Part shown: one piece after another, positions 56,600 to 64,000 of the stretch
How the letters are laid out: every line of letters begins with the position of its first letter
How positions within the stretch are numbered: position 1 is the first letter of the stretch
Notes under the pieces: model-generated
Seen by the model: the letters and a program-made list of their open reading frames with translations, nothing else
Told to the model about the DNA's origin: nothing
The model's database searches: none
Position numbers and translations under genes: made by a program
Origin: Pseudopithomyces maydicus
Taxonomy: Eukaryota > Ascomycota > Dothideomycetes > Pleosporales > Didymosphaeriaceae
Reading direction: 5' to 3'
NCBI GenBank assembly: GCA_026873275.1
Contig: JANTUC010000001.1
Coordinates: 3,100,001-3,164,000 of the forward strand
Length of the DNA stretch: 64,000 nucleotides

Positions 56600-57274
56600 A
56601 TGATCATCTTCAAGGTGCGTCTGCGAAGCCCTCTCTGCCACCACTCCCTACCCCGCATGCCCCTCAGCCCTCAGCCTCCCAACCAACTGCCAACCCTCGC
56701 ATGTGGCCTTTTTCGCTGACCCTCGGATAGGACTCCCTCACCGGCGACGAGATCATCTCCGACTCGTACAACCTCAAGGAGGTCGACGGCATCGCCTACG
56801 AGGCCGACTGCAAGAAGATCACCATCGGTGTTGACAACATCGACATTGGTGCCAACGCCTCTGCCGAGGAGGCCACCGAGGATGCCGACGACCAGGCCCA
56901 GACCGTCATCGACGTCGTCCACTCTTTCCGCCTGAACGAGACCTCCTTCGACAAGAAGGGCTACCTCGTCCACCTCAAGGGTACGTGTGCCGCCCGTCCC
57001 CCGCGCTTGCCCTGGCTAACTGCTGCTAGGCTACATGAAGGCTGTCAAGGCCAAGCTCACCGAGAAGGGCGCCAGCGCCGACGAGATCGCCGCTTTCGAG
57101 AAGGGTGCCCAGGCTTTCGCCAAGAAGATTGTTGGCAACTTCAAGGACTACGAGTTCCTGATCGGCGAGTCCATGGACCCCGATGGCATGGTCGTCCTCC
57201 TCAACTACCGTGAGGACGGTGTTACCCCCTTCGTTACCGTCTGGAAGCACGGTCTCGATGAGATGAAGGTTTAA
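56600..57274 (+). CDS. TMA19: translationally controlled tumor protein homologue (TCTP)
   Basis: Three exons (56600-56614, 56731-56980, 57030-57274) give 169 residues. Starts MIIFKDSLTGDEIISDSYNLKE, has the TCTP signature region IDVVHSFRLNETSFDKKGYLVHLKGYMK, and ends FVTVWKHGLDEMKV, the full length of the family. TCTP/Tma19 binds ribosomes and translation factors and helps in stress responses. The very short first exon is normal for this gene in fungi. Confidence 0.96.
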
Positions 57275-58693
57275 GCTCTCAACAAGAGAGAGCGGGGAGT
57301 CGAGTTGACGAGGCATGATTTGGATTTTACGAATACCTATTGCATCACGGGATATCCGCCATCGTGCCAAAAGCGATTATGAATCTACTTGAACCTGAAT
57401 ACCTCGCCATGTCTTGTGTCTGTGATTGATGGAGTCGCCCTTCTCGCTTGTGCATAGAAATTGCTCCAAGATGCTCTTCTTGCTTCATAATTTGTCGTCT
57501 TGGTGTAAGAATCAGAGAGGGAAGCAATCATGTCCAGTTCCGTTAGAACCGCATAATTACATTGCCGTGTTTCCAACCCCATCCGGTAACAACGATCGCA
57601 AATGGAACAGTGAATCGAAATGCTTTTATTGATACTTACAGAATACCGAACATTTATTTGGAGTGGCTTAAGAACTGTGTTAGCCTTCCAAACATGGAAT
57701 TTAGATGGTCATGTGATCATCGGTCGGCCCCGGGGTCAGGTTGGGTCCCCAGGCCACGGGTCCAAGGGTCCACGGGTCCACAGCAAGGTTTAGCCACGGC
57801 AGTTGTGTATAATCATACTTATTGCTACACCACCTTGTTATGGATATGTAGTTCTCACGAACCATTCGTACTGCTAATACCACACTATGCAAGAAATCCA
57901 AAGTGTCTCTGACTCCCAATCTGATTTTACTACACGGTCAGCACAAGGTGCGATTGCGCTGCGTCTTATTTGTGCAACACGACATCTGACATTGCGCATC
58001 ATGTTAGGCGGGTTCGGAGAGACGTTCGTCGTCTTCAGATCAGATAAGATATGCTTTTTATGTTATCGCGGCACAATTTGCGTCTGCAGATGATCTGATG
58101 ACCCATGCCATGCTGTGCGCAGGTGCTGATCACTCCTCCAGCCGAGATTCACCGCCCAGTCTCTGCATCTAATGAACAAGTGCGTCTCAGGAGTCCCTTC
58201 AGAATTGTGCAGCGTGTCTTGCGCTCGTGGGCCTCCCATGGGGCCCCCCATTTCCTGGATTGTCCGCACCGAGGCAGTACCGCCGTGAACAACGTTGATG
58301 CCTCCCAGACTACTTTGGGTGGTTGCACATCGCTGCTCCCAAGCCTCGCTTCAAAGCCTGCACCACGCCAGCCCAGCAACCAGCGTTTCGAAACTCCACG
58401 GCAACGTCATCCCGAGCAAGTTATCCGTTCTGCGTGCCACTCACCAGCCGTCAGCTACGACTCGGGCCAACGCGATCCTATCTTCGTGCTAGTGTTAAGA
58501 TGGGGCTGTGTCGATATCCATCCAATGGGGGTTCGCATCAGCCAATGCACAACCACCTAACCTTGAACCCCGACTTTTCGACGTGATCCCTCTTCTTCTT
58601 CTTCAACCTAACCTGTTTCCTGGGTTCCCATCTTGGTGCCACTGTCGCGCGCCTGCGCCGTCGTCGTCGTCGCTTGCATATCGCCATCTCTGA
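57275..58693. other. intergenic region
   Basis: 1.4 kb with no supported gene. At about 57754-57781 there is a short imperfect repeat of GGGTCCA/GGGTCCAC units. Confidence 0.45.
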
Positions 58694-59202
58694 ATGCAAT
58701 GCGCAAGTATGCAACACTTCGGAATCGCAATTTTGTCTCTCCTTCTTGGGTCCGCGGCGACCGTCCGCGGGGCGGTAGCCAGTTCGTCGACGAAGGTCAC
58801 ATCCGAGTTTTCCTGTTCGGCGAAGCCGCATACTTTTCGGAAGTCGCCATCGATTTGATAAACAACACGTGCCTTGGCTTGGATAACAATATGTTAGTTT
58901 GCCGTGGTTATCTTGTTTGGCGCTTACTGACTTGAGCAGGATTGACGGGAAAGTGCAGTCGGTTCTTGTTGGCGGACACGACATTTGGGATGTATACGAA
59001 AGAGATGATGAGTGGTATTGCATCCTTTTTGAGTGCGTGATTCTAGGAACGTGTATGACGCTCATGCTGATCAGTACGCAGTAATTACGACTGCTCGGGC
59101 CCAGAGGACAAGATGGTCACTGTCGCAGGTGGGACAAACAACCTAGGAACTATCGGTTGGGGCAACAGAGTCCATGGCGTTCGGTGTATCAATGACGATT
59201 GA
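58694..59202 (+). CDS. small secreted cysteine-containing protein; one apparent frameshift (three exons)
   Basis: Exons 58694-58892, 58940-59032 and 59082-59202, with one G added to the GGGG at 58769-58772, give 137 residues and phases that close. A signal peptide (MQHFGIAILSLLLGSAATVRG; ATG at 58694 or 58709) precedes a mature chain containing HIRVFLFGEAAYF, TCLGLDNNMIDGKVQSVLV, DEWYCILFDNYDCSGPED and IGWGNRVHGVRCINDD. Four Cys and the two-fold pattern of short beta stretches and Gly/Asn turns suggest a beta/gamma-crystallin-like fold as in the small secreted protein at 38.5-39.1 kb. No known function. The frameshift and short exons hide it from plain ORF scanning. Confidence 0.75.
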
Positions 59203-60347
59203 GCCCGATATCGGACGATGAAAGCCATCAACCAAAGACGCCCAGCTTCGCGAACATCGCAGCGACTCAAGAGTCGCAGACTTCGAACAAGCACCCTCCC
59301 GACCCGCTACCAATTTCTCTACTATTCTACTCGTCGTTCGACAGCAGGGAGGAAACGCGACGCGTGTACACACGCTCTGGAAAATATCTCCATGGAGAAT
59401 GCCTAGCGCACAGTCACCTTGAGTAACGGCATGTGCTGCTTCGGTTAAGCGACCATGATGCGAAGAAAGACTGTAAAAAGACTTCCTGGATGTAGTCAAA
59501 TCAGCTACGGGAAGAATCTATGAGATTCATAAGGCCTTCAGAACCGAGAGTCGGCTTCCTGTCGCCTTGCGGCGTGACCACAGAAGCTAGGAGATATGTG
59601 GGCCAGAAACACAGCGCAAACCGGGGAACAAGACCGAATTTTGTGGGGAGAGCGAGGTATATATCTGTCACTGGAAGACGACCGGGACACGTCCGTGATA
59701 CGTGGACACGACAGCAAGAGTACGCTAGTTTCTAAATCGAACTAGTGTTTGTTATGTAATGTGAATATACGCCCGAGGATGCCCACGTAGCAATCGTACT
59801 CCATGTTACCCGCATCGTACTTGCGCCAACACATTCATGGCAAAATGGCCGTCTTGCCCGTTACGTGCTGATATAAGCGCCTGACTTTAGGGTGATGAAG
59901 ATGTGATAAAAACGCAGGTTACCGCTAGTCTAGATTTCTCTACGTTTTTAACAACAAAGCAAATACGGTGGAACAGATGACTACAGAATCGCGGGAAATT
60001 CTGGTACTACGTGTACTGCACGCATACTGCCCTAATCAACCGTCTGCTCTTACCGGTGGATGCAAATGTCCACCTATACAAGTACTACATTAGCGAAAGC
60101 ACGGAGTGGTCGAATCTTGATATAGACCAGGGCTTGCGCCGCTTCTGAAGAAGTGATCCGTGAATGTGCTGTACTCAACCGACTGCGCTAACGTCACAGG
60201 CACAAACACCACTGGTCATGTTGCCTCACGCTCCCAGCCGGTAGTCCCTTCCTTTGATAAAGCCCCAATGTTTGTATTCTGGAAAACAAGGCTACCTCAA
60301 CCTCAATTCCACCCTGGCTTGACCAAGTCACCACATTCCACATCACC
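59203..60347. other. intergenic region
   Basis: 1.1 kb, no supported gene; upstream of the RING gene. Confidence 0.45.
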
Positions 60348-61385
60348 ATGGACGTGTTTATCAACACCAAACTGCACCCAACGAACTTGTGCATCATCTG
60401 CAGCGAGTACTTCAGCGCTCAGCACCTTCCAGTCGCTTTGCCATGCCACCACATCTTCGGGCATGGGTGTATCAAGAAATGGCTCCGCGACGGCCGTGGT
60501 AATACCAATAGCTGCCCCTGCTGCCGTCATGAAATCTACAAGCCCGCCGCCGACCCAACATTCGACGACGCTTCCATATGGCAGGCGCTATGCGAGCAGT
60601 CCTCCGATCGCATCCACGACTTCATGACCGAAATTTGGCACCGCATCCCAAAGCTCTTCGCCGACGAACCATCCAGACCTTTCATCATCAGCGCCCTCTT
60701 CGAACGCGCCCTCATTCCAGCCCTCGAGCACGCCGCCCACGCAAACAACGACCGCGGCCCCTTCCACGACGCCTTCAGCCTCGTCGTCTCAACCTGGAAC
60801 TCCCTCGGTCGGCCTAATAGGGCCACGGGCATCGCCATCCCGCTCATACGCCTCGTCCGTTTGATGACGCAGACCTCGAGTATCCTCCCCAAGTGGCTTA
60901 CCACCGTGTCGCGCACTTCAATGCTCTTTTGGCGCGCGAACGTCTGCTTGGGGACATCTGCTTCATCGACGGAGATCTCGTGGGCACATCTTGTCGAGGC
61001 GTCGCGACTTGCTAATCCGCAGTACTTCCCGTTTTTGCACCTGTACACAGTTCTGTTGTCCCAGAACATTGTACACTCTCGACCGGCTCACACGGGACCG
61101 ACTGCGCAAGAGGTCGAGCATCGTTGTTGCTGGAAGATTGGCGGCGAGGAGTGGGGTGCATGGCCGGAAAAGGGGTTCCTCGTGAGCGTTGACGCCGTGT
61201 ATAGAGAGTTGGTGAGGAACCAACTGCAAGAGAAGAAGCTTAGCCTGAGGGGCCATGACGAAGAGAAGGGGATCGTGATGGGCCTTTGGGCGATGGCGGT
61301 GTGGCGACGGGAAGGTGGTCCAAGTATGGAGGGTACCGCACTGAGGAGGAAAGTATCTGGAGGATGGGGTAGTGGTGGCGAGTGA
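60348..61385 (+). CDS. RING-finger protein, probable E3 ubiquitin ligase
   Basis: A single exon, 345 residues. An N-terminal RING: NLCIICSEYF, LPCHHIFGHGCIKKWL, SCPCCRHEIY, with Cys and His spacing of a RING-H2/C3HC4 finger at residues 15-62. The remaining ~280 residues are helical with no further recognisable domain; they include several hydrophobic stretches but no clear transmembrane helix. E3 activity and partners are inferred from the RING alone. Confidence 0.83.
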   Translation: MDVFINTKLHPTNLCIICSEYFSAQHLPVALPCHHIFGHGCIKKWLRDGRGNTNSCPCCRHEIYKPAADPTFDDASIWQALCEQSSDRIHDFMTEIWHRIPKLFADEPSRPFIISALFERALIPALEHAAHANNDRGPFHDAFSLVVSTWNSLGRPNRATGIAIPLIRLVRLMTQTSSILPKWLTTVSRTSMLFWRANVCLGTSASSTEISWAHLVEASRLANPQYFPFLHLYTVLLSQNIVHSRPAHTGPTAQEVEHRCCWKIGGEEWGAWPEKGFLVSVDAVYRELVRNQLQEKKLSLRGHDEEKGIVMGLWAMAVWRREGGPSMEGTALRRKVSGGWGSGGE

Positions 61386-62059
61386 ATTGATGGTGGACAA
61401 CCAGATTCTTTGTGGGAGGCCAAGGCTGTTGCAACGACGTTCATGGGTTAACGGCGTTTGGGAGCATGTAAGATAGGCGTGTGTGACTGATACCCGATTT
61501 CTAGCCCGTGTGGCGGTTATATGGTGTGTGCTTTGAGACTTGTTTGCGCAAGATTGTTACGATATACATATATTCCCAATGTTTTGGCAGTGAGTAATTT
61601 CACATGTACGAGGTATTGAAACAGAGAAAACAAAATACTCAGTACAAACTGTGAAATAGCTCTAGAACACTGAGACATGACGTAGGAAAATGTCTTGATG
61701 ATGTCCAGAGTGAGAATGCTTCCATTGTGGAGCTAAAAGCATCCTTGCGATAAATGAGTTGCATCTCGTCACTGTGCATATGTAAACATTTTAAATAACG
61801 GTTATTCATTGCTCGTTGATTGTTTGAATAAACGATTGGTACTACTCCAATCAGACGAGAAGACATTCATGGTTTTACCATTCTACCGGTCGCAGGCCCC
61901 GCGAAAACAAACAAGCATCAGAGCCGCTGCAAGTGCCGAAATATCAATGCTCGAGAAACCTTGATCAACGTGTTACCTTTAAACTGAAAATATAGCCATT
62001 GTGGTCCCCCATAATTCCAATTCCGCCTACTCACGACCAAACGGTTCATCTCAGCAGCA
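61386..62059. other. intergenic region
   Basis: No supported gene. Confidence 0.45.
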
Positions 62060-62928
62060 ATGGCATCGACATTCACCCTCAACATTCTCCTCACCCTCGC
62101 CACTCTCCTCAAAATCTCCACCGCCATCTGCACCCGCGAGGCGCTCCTCGCCTCCGCCCAAGCCTACATCAATGCCCAAAAAGCAGGCAACGCCTCCGCC
62201 CTCTCCCTCTCCCCCAACTTCAAGTACCTTCAAAACAACAAAGAGCGCGCCCTATCCACGGGGATTCTATCCACCCCCTACACCCTCGACCTCGTCCGCT
62301 CCACCGCCGACACCATAGCCTGCGCCTCCTACACCATGTGGATCTCGACCTCCAGCAGCAAGCCCTACGTCGTAGGCACGCAGCTCCAGCACGAAAACGA
62401 CACCGCGACCATCAGCGTGATCGACACGATTGCCGCGACGACGGGGGATTTGTTTTTTGACGCGAAGAAGACGCTGGGGTATATTCAGAAGGAGGACTGG
62501 ACGCCTATTAACGATACGGCGGGGATGCCGTCGAGGGAGTTGCTGAAGAGCGTCGGGGATGCGTATCTGGACATGTGGACTGATAAGGGGGCTGCGGATA
62601 GGATTCCGTGGGGAACGAGCTGTGAGAGGGTGGAGGGGAGTCAGTATACGAATCCTTGTGGGAAGAATTTGCCGAGGGGTGGGAGCGCGAAGCCGAATGG
62701 AATGAGGAGGTGAGTTTTGCGAGGTGCTTATTTTTTTCTATTCTCTTCTCTGAATATCGTATATGGGTGCTAATTTAGGGTTAGGTATGTTATTGATGAG
62801 GTGCAGGGAGTGTTGATGTGTTGTGCCAGTTTGATAGTCTGGGGACGATGCCGGATAGCCATGAGATCAGGGTTGTGGATGGGAAGGTGAAGTACGTGCA
62901 TACTATTACCGCACTGAAGATTGGATGA
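62060..62928 (+). CDS. secreted protein of unknown function (DUF8021-like); one apparent frameshift
   Basis: Exons 62060-62709 and 62785-62928; adding one G to GGG at 62806-62808 gives 264 residues with the phases closing. A signal peptide (about residues 1-23, ending STAICTREA) precedes a domain with LLASAQAYINAQKAGNA, LDLVRSTADTIACASYTMWIS, YVVGTQLQ, GYIQKEDWTPI and a C-terminal CERVEG, NPCGK and RYVIDEVQGSVDVLCQF, ending DSHEIRVVDGKVKYVHTI. This layout is like the fungal secreted DUF8021 group, a SnoaL/NTF2-like fold in general appearance. Function unknown. Without the correction the last 40 residues are wrong. Confidence 0.75.
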
Positions 62929-63026
62929 GATTTTGGGTACGTTGCGTAGGCATACGCTTTACTTGTGTCGGTAGGTAGAAACTGCCACAAATATGGGGAA
63001 TCCTTTCATTGTTTTGCACTTGTATC

Positions 63027-63666
63027 TCACTGGATTTCCGAACTCTTTACCACAGTCCCAAAGACATCAGCTAGCTCTGCAAGTGCAACTCGCGTGACCT
63101 CGTCGCCCTGGACGCCGGGTATGTCGCGGTCTCCAATCCCATCTTCAACCAGTATGACATCGTAGCCGCTTTGGAACGCCTCGCGCGCTGTGGTCGACAC
63201 GCAGACATGCGCCATGTATCCTACCAGCACCACTTTCTTAACACCCCACCCTTGCAGTGTCTCATGCAAGTTTGTCTGTTCAAAAGAGCCAGGAAATTGT
63301 TTCCAGATCGTGGTTTCGCCGTCCTGTAGTATAGTCTCATTACTATTCCATCCTTCGCTGAACGAGATGAGATTTCAAACATACCTTCGCCTTCAACTCT
63401 TTGAATTCATCTGCCAATTCCGTGCCCGGCGTGAATATGGGTGCTCCTTCCGGCGTCTTGTGCAGCACGTGGATCACCTTCCCATTCGCCTTGCGGTACC
63501 TCTCCAGCAACTCGGCGATAACCTTGCCGCTAGCTGCGGCATTCGTAACGGTCAGCGCACCAGAGGCATATTCATTCTGCGCATCGATAATTATGAGAGC
63601 GGAGTCGGATGTCGAAGCTGTGCTAGCTGGTATGCCGAGGAGGTCACGGAAAGACTTGGTAGCCAT
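63027..63666 (-). CDS. isochorismatase-family cysteine hydrolase
   Basis: Exons 63666-63385 and 63323-63027 (61-base intron) give 192 residues, starting MATKSFRDLLGIP. The catalytic Asp is in ALIIIDAQNEY, a candidate Lys is in DGETTIWKQFPGSF, and the nucleophile Cys is in GYMAHVCVSTTAREA, giving the Asp-Lys-Cys triad of the family. These enzymes hydrolyse amides or vinyl ethers such as nicotinamide, isochorismate or ureido compounds. Size and triad are right; substrate unknown. Confidence 0.88.
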
Positions 63667-64000
63667 GGTGTATGCAATGTATGTATTATTGAGCAGTGAT
63701 TGCAGAGATTGACTGTTTTGCACAGGTAGTCTAGTGTAGGTGACTATTTGTATGTTCAATGCTTAGTATACGGATTACTAAATATTCCGCAAAGAGCACG
63801 TTCTTCCTGGTACATATGTAGGTTGTGTGGCGGGGGATACCCCGCTCGGCGATGAATCGGCATCTATGACGTGCTACATGAGATCGAGCATCAAGAGCAC
63901 AAGAGCACACGATCACGAACAAAGATTTCAGAGCGAAAGAAACGGTGGTGTACGGGAACAATCAAAGCACTTGAGGCCATTGTACTGGTGGGGGTAGAGA
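63667..64000. other. right end, no gene seen
   Basis: Upstream of the isochorismatase-like gene. Nothing else is seen. Confidence 0.5.

Noticed and set aside
1..64000. tRNA, rRNA or intact transposon genes
   Set aside because: I looked for tRNA B-box-like GGTTCGAATCC sequences, terminal repeats and reverse transcriptase or transposase motifs by eye and found none; a covariance-model and translated search would be decisive.

Overview
This window is fungal nuclear DNA from a filamentous ascomycete (Pezizomycotina). A Pleosporales-type Dothideomycete fits best, but that placement is inference from gene style. The evidence is dense protein-coding genes on both strands, short GT-AG introns of about 50-140 bases with CTAAC/CTGAC-like branch sites, and a typical gene set: a HET-domain gene, fungal MFS carriers, GH47 and GH128 enzymes, an RNAi RNA-dependent RNA polymerase, and several small secreted proteins. 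I see no rRNA, tRNA, CRISPR array or intact transposon.

Layout. Positions 1-5900 are gene-poor; the one clear gene is a LaeA-like methyltransferase at about 2.6-3.6 kb whose 5' end I cannot resolve. From 5.9 to 17.3 kb lie a GDSL acetylesterase, a GST, a large secreted repeat protein, an MCT-like transporter and ORC4. From 18 to 27 kb lie alkaline phosphatase, a zinc-finger protein, a class I alpha-mannosidase, URA5 and TIM23. From 27 to 36 kb lie a HET-domain gene, a hypothetical protein, a Dal5-type transporter and a GH128 cell-wall protein. RPL17 and NOP1 sit head to head at 36-38 kb. From 38.5 to 44 kb lie two intron-split small secreted cysteine-rich proteins, an alpha/beta hydrolase, an AT-rich block and another secreted protein. 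From 44 to 57 kb lie RDH54, a PhyH-type dioxygenase, the RdRP, SUR2 and TCTP. From 58.7 to 63.7 kb lie a third small secreted protein, a RING protein, a DUF8021-like secreted protein and an isochorismatase-like hydrolase.

How the genes relate. Most are housekeeping or conserved single genes that share no pathway. Thematic groups are ribosome biogenesis (RPL17/NOP1, with TCTP), secretory and cell-surface biology (GH47 mannosidase, GH128, the repeat protein, four or five small secreted proteins), and genome defence or repair (RdRP, RDH54, ORC4).

Main cross-cutting observation: seven genes are each broken by one or two apparent single-base deletions, nine in all, and every one falls in a run of G or C. 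Adding one G/C at each site restores the family-consistent reading frame, and the total coding length of each becomes a multiple of three. This looks like homopolymer undercalling in the assembly rather than seven pseudogenes, and it hides or truncates several genes for simple ORF callers.
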